Below are positions 10,221-19,674 of a stretch of 58,229 bases of DNA, in pieces. The DNA comes from Dietzia cinnamea NBRC 102147. GTDB taxonomy: Bacteria; Actinomycetota; Actinomycetes; Mycobacteriales; Mycobacteriaceae. Location: the NCBI RefSeq assembly GCF_001571065.1, contig NZ_BCSW01000018.1:1-58229 (forward strand). Direction: 5' to 3'. Under the pieces are notes generated by a model. It was given only the letters and a program-made list of their open reading frames with translations. It made no database searches and had not been told where the DNA came from. Numbering within the stretch: the first letter of the stretch is position 1; each line of letters begins with the position of its first letter. The translations under genes and the position numbers were made by a program.

Positions 10221-11453
10221 TCAGTCCCGGGGGTCGTCGGGATCGAGCCCCAGCAGGGGGTAGACCGTGCGACGGGTGTCGAGGATCGACTGGTCCAGCC
10301 GGGCCAGCGAGCGGTCCATCTCGACCCCGCGGTCGGCGCCCGCCGGCTCCCACGGTGCGAACGTCGGCATCTCGCCGTCGCCCATCACCTTCGGGACCCG
10401 ATCGGGAACGGTGAGCCGACCGGCGGCGGACCGCCACCCCTCCGGGATCGCCGTGCCCGGGTCGACCGGCGCCCCGAGAACCGCCGCGATGAGGTGGGTC
10501 CACGAGCGCGGGACCACCCGCACCAGCTCGTAGCCACCGCCGCCGACCGCGATGAGGCGCCCCTCGCAGAGCTCGTCGGCCAGGGCGATGACGTCAAGGT
10601 ATGAACGCCGGTGTCCGTCGACGGTCAACGACAGATCGGCGAGGGGGTCCTCGCGGTGCGAGTCGCACCCCGCCTGCAGGACGATGATCTGCGGTTCGAA
10701 CGCGCGCAGGACGCCCGGGACCACGGCGTGGAAACCGCGGAGCCAGAGGTCGTCGGTGACCGCGGGCAGGAACGCGAGGTTGACGGCCGTGCCCTCCGCG
10801 CGGCCCACGCCGGCCTCGGACGCCCAGCCCGTCGACGGCCAGAGGGTCGCGGGGTGCTGGTGCAGTGAGACCGTGAGGACGCGGGGATCCTCGTAGAACG
10901 CGGTCTGGACGCCGTCGCCGTGGTGGACGTCGAGGTCGACGTAGGCGATGCGGTCGAAACCGTTGTCCAGCAGCCAGCTGATCGCCACGGCCGCGTCGTT
11001 GTACACGCAGAATCCGGCGGCGGCCGCGGGCATCGCGTGATGCATCCCGCCGGCGACGGAGACCGCGCGCGTCGCGGCCCCGCTGGCCACCGCGCGGGCG
11101 GCCGTCAGCGTGCCGCCGGCGACCGCCGCGCTGGCCTCGTGCATCGCCGGGAACGTCGGGTTGTCGGCCGTGCCCAGACCGTGGCTCATCCCGACGTGCT
11201 CCCCCGGCGACAGGTCGCCGGCCGCCTTCACGGCGTCGATGTAGCGCGAGGTGTGCACCCGCAGCAGCTCGTCGTCACCGGCCGTGCCGGGATCGAGCAA
11301 CTCCACCCCCTGCAGCACGCCGAGTTCGGTGGCCAGCGACATGGTCAGGTCGAGGCGCCTCGGACTCATGGGGTGATCGGCGGAGTGTCGGTACTCGAGC
11401 AGCGACGGGCTCCACACCACCTTCGCCTCGACGCCGTCCGCGATCCCGGCCAT
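10221..11453 (-). CDS. acuC: AcuC-type lysine deacetylase
   Basis: Zinc-dependent class I/II-like deacetylase of about 410 residues that removes acetyl groups from lysines, classically of acetyl-CoA synthetase. Visible catalytic features: the paired histidines in AGGMHHAMP, the metal-binding YVDLDVHHGDGVQ, the second metal aspartate in QAGCDSHREDPLADL, and the GGGGY loop with the active-site Tyr. I chose ATG 11453; an in-frame GTG at 11498 is an alternative. It lies just upstream of the Pat-like gene and is divergent from ideR. The pair resembles the acuA/acuC logic of Bacillus. Confidence 0.87.
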   Translation of the reverse strand: MAGIADGVEAKVVWSPSLLEYRHSADHPMSPRRLDLTMSLATELGVLQGVELLDPGTAGDDELLRVHTSRYIDAVKAAGDLSPGEHVGMSHGLGTADNPTFPAMHEASAAVAGGTLTAARAVASGAATRAVSVAGGMHHAMPAAAAGFCVYNDAAVAISWLLDNGFDRIAYVDLDVHHGDGVQTAFYEDPRVLTVSLHQHPATLWPSTGWASEAGVGRAEGTAVNLAFLPAVTDDLWLRGFHAVVPGVLRAFEPQIIVLQAGCDSHREDPLADLSLTVDGHRRSYLDVIALADELCEGRLIAVGGGGYELVRVVPRSWTHLIAAVLGAPVDPGTAIPEGWRSAAGRLTVPDRVPKVMGDGEMPTFAPWEPAGADRGVEMDRSLARLDQSILDTRRTVYPLLGLDPDDPRD

Positions 11454-11676
11454 GGCCACCGCCCTCTCGTCGGACCGGGTCTCTCCCGGCCCGCGCACCC
11501 CGCCAGATCCGTGGGGTACATCACCTCAACAATCTACGCGGCGACGACGGGGGCGGCCGATGAACGTCGGCTCCCCACCCCGGTCGGTGGCCCGACGGTA
11601 GTCTCGGTGTGAGAACCCGGTCGGTGTCGTCACCCACCGGGATGTCGATTCGAATCCAGACGTGGAGGACTGCAGC

Positions 11677-12366
11677 GTGAAGGACCTGGTGGACACCACC
11701 GAGATGTACCTCCGCACCATCTACGAACTCGAGGAGGAGGGCGTGATCCCGCTGCGGGCGCGGATCGCGGAGCGCCTCGAGCAGAGCGGCCCGACCGTGA
11801 GCCAGACGGTGGCCCGGATGGAGCGCGACGGGCTGGTGCTCGTCGCACCCGACCGGCACCTCCAGCTCACCGCCACCGGGCGCGAGCTCGCGGTGGACGT
11901 GATGCGCAAGCACCGCCTGGCCGAGCGGCTCCTGGTGGACGTGATCGGGCTCGAGCTCGAGAAGGTCCACGCCGAGGCGTGCCGGTGGGAGCACGTGATG
12001 AGCGACGACGTCGAACGGCGTCTCATCGAGGTGCTCGACGACCCCCGGACGTCGCCCTACGGCAATCCGATCCCCGGTCTGGACCGCATCGGCTACGCCG
12101 AGTCGACGCTCGACCACGGCGACCACGTCCGGCTATCCGCGCTGCCCACCGACACACCGCACACCGTGCGCATCCGGGCGATCGGCGAGAACGTGCAGAT
12201 CGACACGGACCTGATCTCCGAGTTCCGCGCCGCCGGCGTGGAGCCGCTCAAGACCGTCACCGCGACCCGCCGCGGGCACCTCGTCGAACTCGACTCGGGG
12301 GACGGCCGCACCGTCGAACTCGACGGCGACCACGCCCACGCCATCCAGGTCGAGATCCTGTCGTGA
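11677..12366 (+). CDS. ideR: Iron-dependent transcriptional repressor IdeR/DtxR
   Basis: Fe(II)-activated dimeric repressor of iron uptake and activator of storage genes, 229 residues. With the GTG start at 11677 (GGAGGA site 7 bases upstream) every metal ligand falls at its usual IdeR number: Met10, His79, Glu83, His98, Cys102, Glu105 and His106, which confirms the start. An N-terminal winged helix ([17 protein letters not shown]) is followed by dimerisation and a C-terminal SH3-like domain. The stop overlaps the galE start by four bases (GTGA). The same dtxR-galE order occurs in corynebacteria. Confidence 0.96.
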   Translation: MKDLVDTTEMYLRTIYELEEEGVIPLRARIAERLEQSGPTVSQTVARMERDGLVLVAPDRHLQLTATGRELAVDVMRKHRLAERLLVDVIGLELEKVHAEACRWEHVMSDDVERRLIEVLDDPRTSPYGNPIPGLDRIGYAESTLDHGDHVRLSALPTDTPHTVRIRAIGENVQIDTDLISEFRAAGVEPLKTVTATRRGHLVELDSGDGRTVELDGDHAHAIQVEILS

Positions 12367-13343
12367 AACTCCTCGTCACCGGCGGGGCCGGGTACGTCGG
12401 CGGAGTGTGCGCCACCGTCCTCATCGAGCGCGGGCACGAGGTGGTGATCCTCGACGACCTGTCCACCGGTAACCGGGACGGCGTCCCCGAGGGGGCGACC
12501 TTCCTCGAGGGTGACGTCGCCGCCCGCGCGGGCGAGGTCCTCGACCCGTCCTTCGACGGCGTGCTGCACTTCGCCGCGCGCTCGCTCGTCGGCGAGTCCG
12601 TCGAGAAGCCCGAGGAGTACTGGCAGGGCAACGTGGTCACGTCGCTGGCCCTGTTGGACGCCATGCGGGCGGCCGGTGTCGGGAACCTCGTGTTCTCCTC
12701 CACCGCGGCCACCTACGGCGAGCCCGAGCAGGTGCCCATCACCGAGGACATGCCCACCCGGCCGACCAACACCTACGGGGCGACCAAGCTGGCGATCGAC
12801 CACGCCATCACCTCGTACGCGGTCGCGCACGGACTCGCCGCGACCAGCCTGCGCTACTTCAACGTCGCCGGCGCCTACCACGGCGCGGGTGAGAACCGGG
12901 TCGTGGAGACCCACCTCATCCCGCTGGTGCTCCAGGTCGCCCTGGGTCACCGGGACCACATCAAGGTCTTCGGCGACGACTGGCCCACCCCCGACGGCAC
13001 CTGCATCCGCGACTACATCCACGTCGCGGACCTCGCGGACGCCCACCTGCTGGCCCTGGAGTCCAACGCCCCGGGGGTCCACCGTGTGCTCAATCTCGGC
13101 AGCGGCGAGGGATTCTCCGTCCGCGAGGTGATCGACGTGTGCCGCGAGGTCACCGGGCACCCGATCCCGGACGTCGTCGCCCCCCGGCGCGCCGGCGACC
13201 CCGCGGTCCTCGTGGCCTCGAGCGCCCGGGCGATCGCCGAGCTCGGTTGGAACCCCACCCGGACGGACCTGCGCACGGTGGTCGAGGACGCCTGGGCGTT
13301 CACCGGGGCGCTCGGCGACCGCGCCCACTCGGCCCCCCGCTGA
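12363..13343 (+). CDS. galE: UDP-glucose 4-epimerase
   Basis: Interconverts UDP-glucose and UDP-galactose, supplying galactose (and so galactofuranose) for arabinogalactan. The 326-residue extended SDR protein has the NAD-binding TGGAGYVGG at residues 6-14, the catalytic Ser/Thr in [11 protein letters not shown], the Tyr-x3-Lys pair in [11 protein letters not shown], and the substrate-binding LRYFNVAGA. The GTG start is fixed by the four-base overlap with ideR and the immediate glycine-rich loop. It is convergent with the DUF4192 gene, 27 bases away. Confidence 0.94.
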   Translation: MKLLVTGGAGYVGGVCATVLIERGHEVVILDDLSTGNRDGVPEGATFLEGDVAARAGEVLDPSFDGVLHFAARSLVGESVEKPEEYWQGNVVTSLALLDAMRAAGVGNLVFSSTAATYGEPEQVPITEDMPTRPTNTYGATKLAIDHAITSYAVAHGLAATSLRYFNVAGAYHGAGENRVVETHLIPLVLQVALGHRDHIKVFGDDWPTPDGTCIRDYIHVADLADAHLLALESNAPGVHRVLNLGSGEGFSVREVIDVCREVTGHPIPDVVAPRRAGDPAVLVASSARAIAELGWNPTRTDLRTVVEDAWAFTGALGDRAHSAPR

Positions 13344-13370
13344 CGGGCGGCCTCCCGCCGCGGACACGGC

Positions 13371-14618
13371 TCACGCGGTCGCCGCCACCCTCCTGAGCCG
13401 CTCGGGCGCCATCCCGTGGTGCAGCCCCTGGAGCAGCAGCCGGGCCAGGTTGTTCCCCGGGTCGGCGTCGACGGCGGCCGACAGCGCCGACCACGCGTGC
13501 ACCCCGCTGCCCGCGAAGTACGACGCCGCACCCAACAGCAACAGCGCCACCGAGCGTTCGCGCGCGGGCCGACGACGCGCGACCGCCCACCACACGAGCC
13601 GCCGACCGTCGCGATCGCCCAGCCCCCGCTGCGCGAGACGTCGGTAGATCTCGTCACGAACGGCGATCACCAGCAGGTCCCGCCCGATGGCGGCGAGCTC
13701 GTCGTCGTCGACCTCCTCCCCCACTCCCAGCCGACGCGCGGCGTCGTCATGGCGCTCCACCGCCGCCGCGACCGCGCGCGCCCGCTCCGCGCGCCGGTCG
13801 CGTCCCCCTGCGGACCCGCCACCCGGGTCGGCCGCGTCCACCTCTCCCGCACCGCCCACGACGGCGTCATCCGGGCGGTCCTCGTCGCACGCGTCGGGGT
13901 CGCGGACGAGGTACAGCCGGTCGATCTCGTCCCTCGAGCCGGCCCGGACGCGGCCGTCGTACGCGTGTACCGCGGCGATCTGCGTCGTGTCCGGGTCGAT
14001 CTGCACACCCCGGGTCATCCCGAACAGATCCACCCACGGCTCCCCCTCGGCGAACTCACCGACCCCGTAGGCCGCCTCCACCCCGGTGCCCGCCTCGCCC
14101 AGCCAGTATTCGAACGCCGACGCGGCGTCCTCCGCACGCAGCCCCGCCAGATACCCGTCCGCACAGTTCTCGTGGACCACCACCAGGTGCACCGAGTCGA
14201 TGCCCTCCCGCGCGCAGAACCGCGCGAGTCCCCGCGCCGGGCCGGGGTCGATCGCCGGACGGGCACGACCGATCGCGGCGTCGCCGGGGTCGCCCGCGTC
14301 ACCGGGGAGGCCGTCCAGCGGGTCCTCGACTAACGGATCGTCGAGGTCGGCGAGGTCGTCGGGGTCGTCTGGGTCGTCGAGGAGGTCGTCGGCCCCGGGG
14401 AATCCACGGCCGTCGTCCAGCAGCCGGTCGACGTCCATCCGCACCACCGGCCCCTGTCCACCGTCCGCGGTGCGACCGCACAGGATCACCACCGACCCCG
14501 GCCCCGGCGGGAAGCCGAGCATCGCCGGTATCGAGGCGATCAGCTCCTCCGGCGAGGTGATCACCACCGTCGCCCGCCCGTCCGTGCCGCCCTCGTCCTT
14601 CAACTCGCCCGTCGTCAT
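13371..14618 (-). CDS. DUF4192 family protein with aspartate-rich insert
   Basis: A 415-residue conserved actinobacterial protein of unknown function. The N-terminus has the family pattern SPEELIASIPAMLGFPPGPGSVVI, and the C-terminus is a helical, Ala-rich segment resembling TPR repeats (ALLLLGAASYFAGSGVHAWS). Between them sits a low-complexity acidic tract (DDLLDDPDDPDDLADLDD near residues 75-95) encoded by GTC-rich tandem repetition, and a second Asp-rich linker near residue 260. ATG 14618 was chosen over an upstream GTG. The same neighbour lies near ideR in mycobacteria, as I recall. Confidence 0.82.
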   Translation of the reverse strand: MTTGELKDEGGTDGRATVVITSPEELIASIPAMLGFPPGPGSVVILCGRTADGGQGPVVRMDVDRLLDDGRGFPGADDLLDDPDDPDDLADLDDPLVEDPLDGLPGDAGDPGDAAIGRARPAIDPGPARGLARFCAREGIDSVHLVVVHENCADGYLAGLRAEDAASAFEYWLGEAGTGVEAAYGVGEFAEGEPWVDLFGMTRGVQIDPDTTQIAAVHAYDGRVRAGSRDEIDRLYLVRDPDACDEDRPDDAVVGGAGEVDAADPGGGSAGGRDRRAERARAVAAAVERHDDAARRLGVGEEVDDDELAAIGRDLLVIAVRDEIYRRLAQRGLGDRDGRRLVWWAVARRRPARERSVALLLLGAASYFAGSGVHAWSALSAAVDADPGNNLARLLLQGLHHGMAPERLRRVAATA

Positions 14619-14895
14619 CGCTCGCCGCCCGTTCGTCTCGCGCGTCCACGCCCCGTCGTGGCGTGGTCCGCGGGTGTCGTGCACCGGACCCACCATCGGC
14701 CACCCCGGCGGCCGCTCCCCGCCCCGGGACGCCGGACCGACCGCCGCCTGTGGAGGGAGACGGGGCCTGTGGGGATCGCGCGGGAATCATCTCGCGGGTG
14801 GTGACGTTGTGACAGTGGTGAACCCCCCGTCCCGGATGGACGACCGGGCGAGCCCCGCCACCGACGGACGGGGTGTGGTGACGAGAGGAGTCGAC

Positions 14896-15846
14896 ATGGC
14901 CAGGCACAGCGATCTGTACCGACTGATCGAACCCGTTCCCGACCTGCGTTCCGAGGACGGCCGCGGGCCGGTCCTCGTGCACGGACTGGAGGGCTTCTCC
15001 GATGCCGGACTGGCGATCCAGGGCGTGTCCGAGCATCTCCGCGAGAGCCTGGACTCCCAGCTCATCGTCGAGTTCGACGTCGACGAGCTCGTGGACTACC
15101 GCTCGCGCCGCCCGCATCTCAAGTACTCGTTCGACCGCTTCGCGGACTACAACGAGCCGACCATCCAGATGCACGCGGTCAAGGCCTCCGACGGAACGTC
15201 CTTCCTGCTCCTGTCCGGGCTCGAGCCGGATCTCAAGTGGGACGGCTTCACCGAGTCCGTGATCGACCTCGCCGGGTCCTTCGGGGTCCGGATGTCGATC
15301 GGGCTGGGAGCGATGCCCCTCGGCGTCCCCCACACCCGGCCCACCAACTCGAGCGCCCACGCCAGCGATGTGGACCTCATCAAGGGGTTCTCCGCCTGGC
15401 CCGGCGAGTTCTCGGTGCCCGGCAACGTGACCTCCCTGCTCGAGCTGCGGATGGCCGAACACGGGATTCCCTCCGCGGGCTTCACCGTGCACGTGCCGCA
15501 GTACCTGTCGCAGACGGCCTACCCGGCAGCCGTGCTGCACCTGGTCGGCAGCATCGCCGAGATCGCCGACCTCGAGCTGCCCACCGCCGAGCTGGAGAAG
15601 GCCGCCGAGGAGTTCACCGCCCAGGTCAACGCGCAGATCGCGCAGAGCCCCGAGATCCTCACCGCCGTGGAGCTCATGGAGAAGCAGTACGACGAGTTCA
15701 TGGAGACGCGCCTCGGTTCCGACTCCCTCAACCCGGGCGGCAAGCCACTGCCGTCGGGCGACGAGATCGGAGCGGAGTTCGAGCGGTTCCTCGCCCAGCA
15801 GACGGGCGACGGCGGGCAGGGCGACGACCCGCAACGCGACGGGTGA
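14896..15846 (+). CDS. PAC2 family protein (proteasome assembly chaperone-like)
   Basis: A 316-residue member of the PAC2 superfamily, related to the eukaryotic proteasome-assembly chaperone 2 fold and to Rv2714. Visible family features are VLVHGLEGFSDAGLAIQG near the N-terminus, DVDELVDYRSRRP, the GLGAMPLGVPHTRP segment, and HVPQYLSQTAYP. The C-terminus is acidic and helical. ATG 14896 follows GAGAGGAG by five bases. The 277-base gap before it may hold promoters, but I could not identify one confidently. The function in bacteria is unproven. Confidence 0.85.
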   Translation: MARHSDLYRLIEPVPDLRSEDGRGPVLVHGLEGFSDAGLAIQGVSEHLRESLDSQLIVEFDVDELVDYRSRRPHLKYSFDRFADYNEPTIQMHAVKASDGTSFLLLSGLEPDLKWDGFTESVIDLAGSFGVRMSIGLGAMPLGVPHTRPTNSSAHASDVDLIKGFSAWPGEFSVPGNVTSLLELRMAEHGIPSAGFTVHVPQYLSQTAYPAAVLHLVGSIAEIADLELPTAELEKAAEEFTAQVNAQIAQSPEILTAVELMEKQYDEFMETRLGSDSLNPGGKPLPSGDEIGAEFERFLAQQTGDGGQGDDPQRDG

Positions 15847-15873
15847 CGCCCGCCGGCGACTAGGCTCGGCCGG

Positions 15874-18420
15874 GTGCAGCTGCCCCAACTCCTCACCGAT
15901 CTCGACGACGTCCCCGCCGACCTCCACGAGGAGGCGGTGTTCGACGCGTTCGTGGCCTGGGCCGCGGACCGGGGTCTGACGCTGTACCCGGCCCAGGAGG
16001 AGGCCGTACTCGAGATGGCCGCCGGGAGCCACGTCGTGCTCGCCACCCCCACCGGGTCAGGCAAGTCCCTGGTCGCCCTCGGCGCCCACTTCGCCGCGAT
16101 GGCCCGCGGTCAGCGCAGTTACTACACCGCGCCTATCAAGGCGCTCGTGAGCGAGAAGTTCTTCGCGCTGTGCGAGGTGTTCGGGGCCGAGAACGTCGGC
16201 ATGCTCACCGGCGACGCCGCCGTCAACGCCGACGCCCCCATCGTCTGCGCGACGGCCGAGATCGTCGCCAACATCGCGCTGCGCGAAGGGGCGGGCGCCG
16301 AGATCGGGCAGGTGGTGATGGACGAGTTCCACTACTACTCGGAGCCCGACCGGGGCTGGGCGTGGCAGGTCCCGCTCATCGAGCTGCCCGACACCCAGTT
16401 CCTGCTCATGTCCGCCACGCTCGGCGACGTGGACTGGCTGCAGGAGGACCTGCACCGGCGCACCGGTCGGCAGTGCGTCTACATCGGCGGCACCGAGCGC
16501 CCGGTGCCGCTCTCGTTCGAGTACGCGCTGTCCGGCGTCCACGAGTCGGTCGAGCTGCTGCTGCGCGACGGCAAAGCCCCCGTCTACATCGTCCACTTCA
16601 CCCAGGCCGCCGCGCTCGAACAGGCCCAGGCCCTGACCTCGCTCGCCGTGGCCGACAAGGATCGGAAAGCCGCCATCGCCACCGAGATCGGCGGCTTCCG
16701 CTTCACCACGAACTTCGGTAGGACGCTCCGCAAGCTCCTCCTCCACGGCATCGGCGTCCACCACGCCGGGATGCTGCCCAAGTACCGCCGGCTCGTCGAG
16801 AGGCTGGCCCAGGACGGCCTGCTCACCGTCATCTGCGGCACCGACACCCTCGGCGTGGGCATCAACGTCCCCATCCGCACCGTCCTGTTCACCGGCCTCA
16901 CCAAGTTCGACGGCCGCCGACAGCGCGTGCTCAAGGCGCGCGAGTTCCACCAGATCGCTGGCCGTGCGGGCCGCGCAGGCTTCGACACCGAGGGATTCGT
17001 CGTGGTGCTCGCCCCCGAGCACGAGATCGAGAACGCCAAGGCCGCCGCGAAGGCCGCCGCGAGCCCCAAGAAGAAGGCCAAGGCCGCCAAGAAGAAGCCC
17101 CCGGAGGGCTTCGTCAACTGGTCGCGCTCCACCTTCGACAAGCTCGTCGGCGCCCAGCCCGAGCAGCTCACGAGCCGCTTCGAGGTGAGCAACTCGATGC
17201 TGCTCAACATCATCTCCCGACCCGGCAGCTGCTACACCCACATGCGGCACCTCCTGCTGTCCTCGCACGAGACCCGCGCGCGGGTGCGCCACCACGTCCT
17301 GCGCGCGATCGAGCTGTTCCGGGGGCTGGAGGCCGCCGGGATCGTCGAACGACTGGCCGAGCCCGACGACGACGGGCGCCACGTACGGCTGACCGTGGAT
17401 CTCCAACGGGACTTCGCCCTGAACCAACCGCTGGCCCCGTTCGCGATCGCCGCGATGGAGGTCCTCGACCCCGACTCCCCGACCCCCGAGCTGGACCTGG
17501 TCTCCGTCATCGAGGCGGTGCTCGACGACCCGCGCCCGATCCTCTACGCACAGCAGCGCGAGGCCCGCGGCGAGGCGATCGCCGCCCTCAAGGCCGACGG
17601 CGTGGAGTACTCCGAACGGATGGAGCTGGTCGAGGACATCTCCTGGCCCAAGCCCCTGTCCGACCTCCTCGCCGACGCGTACGACGCCTACCGCGCAGGG
17701 CACCCGTGGGTGTCGGGGATCGAGCCGTCCCCCAAGTCGGTCATCCGCGAGATGGTCGAGCGCGGGATGACCTTCTCGGACCTCGTCTCGGCCTACGGCC
17801 TCGGCCGGTCCGAGGGCGCCGTCCTGCGCTACCTCACCGACGCCTACCGCGCGCTGCGTCAGACCGTCCCCGCCGACCGCCGTTCCGAGGAGTTCGACGA
17901 CCTCGTGGAGTGGCTGGGCGAACTGGTCCGGCAGGTCGACTCCAGCCTGCTCGACGAGTGGGAGCTGCTCACCGATCCCGACGTATCCGCTGAGCAGGTC
18001 GCCGAACTGGCCTTCGGCGAGAGCGCGGGCGCGGCCCGCCCGGTGACGGCGAACCGGCGTGCGTTCCGGGTGATGGTGCGCAACGCGATGTTCCGCCGCG
18101 TCGAACTGCTCGCCCGCGACGACATCGAACGGCTCGCCGAGCTGGACACCGACGTGCCCGAGCACCCCGACTGGGACTCGGAGATCGACGCCTACTGGGA
18201 CGAATACGACGAGATCGGGACCGGGCCCGCCGCGCGGGGCCCGGCGCTGTTCACCGTGAGCGAGTCGGGCCCCGCGGTGTCTCCGGGGACGTGGCGGGTG
18301 CGCCAGGTGCTCGACGACCCCGAGGGCGACCACGGCTGGGCGATCGAGGGGGTGGTGGATCTCGCCGCCAGTGACGAGGCCGGGGAGGTCCGCTTCGCCT
18401 CGCTCGCACTCCACGGGTGA
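15874..18420 (+). CDS. DEAD/DEAH box RNA helicase with DUF3516 C-terminal domain
   Basis: Ski2-like superfamily 2 helicase of 848 residues. Motifs: Walker A ATPTGSGKS (57-65), IKALVSEKF (Ia), DEFHYY (150-155), MSATLGD (III), GTDTLGVGIN (V) and HQIAGRAGRAG (VI). After motif VI a basic Lys/Ala-rich insert (about residues 385-411, with KKKAKAAKKKPP) precedes the DUF3516 region. The GTG start is 27 bases after the PAC2 stop, so the two are probably cotranscribed. Likely acts on RNA; the specific substrate is unknown. Confidence 0.88.
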   Translation: MQLPQLLTDLDDVPADLHEEAVFDAFVAWAADRGLTLYPAQEEAVLEMAAGSHVVLATPTGSGKSLVALGAHFAAMARGQRSYYTAPIKALVSEKFFALCEVFGAENVGMLTGDAAVNADAPIVCATAEIVANIALREGAGAEIGQVVMDEFHYYSEPDRGWAWQVPLIELPDTQFLLMSATLGDVDWLQEDLHRRTGRQCVYIGGTERPVPLSFEYALSGVHESVELLLRDGKAPVYIVHFTQAAALEQAQALTSLAVADKDRKAAIATEIGGFRFTTNFGRTLRKLLLHGIGVHHAGMLPKYRRLVERLAQDGLLTVICGTDTLGVGINVPIRTVLFTGLTKFDGRRQRVLKAREFHQIAGRAGRAGFDTEGFVVVLAPEHEIENAKAAAKAAASPKKKAKAAKKKPPEGFVNWSRSTFDKLVGAQPEQLTSRFEVSNSMLLNIISRPGSCYTHMRHLLLSSHETRARVRHHVLRAIELFRGLEAAGIVERLAEPDDDGRHVRLTVDLQRDFALNQPLAPFAIAAMEVLDPDSPTPELDLVSVIEAVLDDPRPILYAQQREARGEAIAALKADGVEYSERMELVEDISWPKPLSDLLADAYDAYRAGHPWVSGIEPSPKSVIREMVERGMTFSDLVSAYGLGRSEGAVLRYLTDAYRALRQTVPADRRSEEFDDLVEWLGELVRQVDSSLLDEWELLTDPDVSAEQVAELAFGESAGAARPVTANRRAFRVMVRNAMFRRVELLARDDIERLAELDTDVPEHPDWDSEIDAYWDEYDEIGTGPAARGPALFTVSESGPAVSPGTWRVRQVLDDPEGDHGWAIEGVVDLAASDEAGEVRFASLALHG

Positions 18421-18503
18421 GTCGTCGCCGACCGGGGGGCCGCCCACCGGGCCGGGGACCGTACGATGTCCGACGAACCCCACCCGATGACTGGAGGCCT
18501 GCC

Positions 18504-18962
18504 GTGACCCCCCGCGTTCTCTACAAGCGACTCGCTCTGGCGGAGGTGGTCACCTGGACTCTCCTGATTCTGGGGATGATCGGCAAATACGGCTTCGGGC
18601 AGGACTGGGCCACCTCGGTGGGTGGCGGCATCCACGGATTCGTGTTCCTGTGCTACGTCGTGGCGACCCTGGCGGTGTGGACGGACAAGCGCTGGTCCGC
18701 CGGCACCGGGATCCTCGGTCTGGCCTCGGCGGTGATCCCGTACGCCACGGTCCCGTTCGAGCGGTCGGTCGAGCGACGTGGCCTGCTCGAGGGCCCGTGG
18801 CGGCTCGGCCCGGGCGGCGACCGGCCCGACGGCCCGGCGGACCGGGTCCTCGCCTTCGCACTGCGCTCGCCCGTCGTGGCGCTGGTGGTCACCCTGATCG
18901 TGGTGGCGATCGTGTTCTCGCTACTGGTCACCGCCGGCCCGCCCACCGAGTGGTTCTCGTGA
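18504..18962 (+). CDS. DUF3817 family membrane protein
   Basis: Integral membrane protein of 152 residues with the family start VTPRVLYKRLALAEVVTWTLLILGM. Hydrophobic helices lie near residues 10-28, 42-60, 68-86 and 120-145. GTG 18504 is preceded by GGAGG six bases away. Its end overlaps the TetR start by four bases (GTGA). The function is unknown; in other actinobacteria the domain also appears in proteins annotated as integral membrane proteins beside regulators. Confidence 0.82.
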   Translation: MTPRVLYKRLALAEVVTWTLLILGMIGKYGFGQDWATSVGGGIHGFVFLCYVVATLAVWTDKRWSAGTGILGLASAVIPYATVPFERSVERRGLLEGPWRLGPGGDRPDGPADRVLAFALRSPVVALVVTLIVVAIVFSLLVTAGPPTEWFS

Positions 18963-19615
18963 GTCAGACCCGAGAGCCGGGCCGCCGCGAGCTCAACAAG
19001 GCCGACAAACAGCGGCGCATCCACGCCGCCGCCCTCGAACTGTTCTCCCGGCACGGGTACTCGACCGTCACCACCCAGCAGGTGGCCGACCGCGCCGAGG
19101 TCGGAACGGGGACGCTCTTCCGCTACGCCCAGTCCAAGGGCGAACTCCTGTGCATGGTCGCCAACGAGGAGTTCCGCGCGATGGTCGAGACCGTTCCCGA
19201 GACCGGGGACGCGGTCGAGGACCTGGTCGTCCTGTGCGAGCCCCTGCTGGTGGCGCTCGACAGGCAGCCCGAGAACATCGCCGCCTATCACCGCGAGACG
19301 TTGTTCGGAGAGGCCGGCCCCCACCGGGCCGAAGCGCAACGCATCCTCGGCGAGCTGCGGGAGCTCATCGCCGCCGTACTCGCGGGGTACGCGGGCGGCG
19401 CGGTGACGCCCGCGGACATGGCCGGCGCCGCCCAGACCGTGTTCGACGTCCTCTACATGACCATCGTGCGGTGCGGCGTCGAGCGCTCCTCCGCCAGCGA
19501 GGGACGCAGGGAACTCGAGGTGCACGTCCGGCGGGTCCTCTACGGCGTACTGACCGACCGCCCCGAGGGCGGCACCACGTCGGACCCCGGCGACGGCGTC
19601 GGCTCGACGGTCTGA
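18959..19615 (+). CDS. TetR family transcriptional regulator
   Basis: A 218-residue TetR repressor with an N-terminal DNA-binding domain: the helix LELFSRHGYSTVTTQQVADR and the turn AEVGTGTLFRYAQSKGEL are the classic TetR pattern (residues ~22-65). The ligand-binding half is helical with no recognised effector. It is translationally coupled to the DUF3817 membrane protein, which is a likely regulatory target, or the pair may respond to a common stress. No palindromic operator was spotted immediately upstream. Confidence 0.88.
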   Translation: MSQTREPGRRELNKADKQRRIHAAALELFSRHGYSTVTTQQVADRAEVGTGTLFRYAQSKGELLCMVANEEFRAMVETVPETGDAVEDLVVLCEPLLVALDRQPENIAAYHRETLFGEAGPHRAEAQRILGELRELIAAVLAGYAGGAVTPADMAGAAQTVFDVLYMTIVRCGVERSSASEGRRELEVHVRRVLYGVLTDRPEGGTTSDPGDGVGSTV

Positions 19616-19674
19616 CGGCGCCGTGAGCGGACCCCGGTGGCGCGTGTCACTATGCGGCGGGCGAGACTGACCTC

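Noticed and set aside
10221-11453. Reading this gene as a true histone deacetylase
   Set aside because: The catalytic motifs are shared with AcuC, and the neighbouring Pat-like gene favours metabolic enzyme deacetylation.
11454-11676. IdeR boxes or a clear promoter in the divergent acuC-ideR gap
   Set aside because: I found only a weak TAGTCT -10-like element (11599-11604) without a convincing -35 and no 19-bp IdeR palindrome.
16057-18483. An 808-codon open frame opposite the DUF3516 helicase
   Set aside because: Shadow of the helicase gene in a high-GC sequence; no domain, no ribosome site, while the helicase frame has all motifs.
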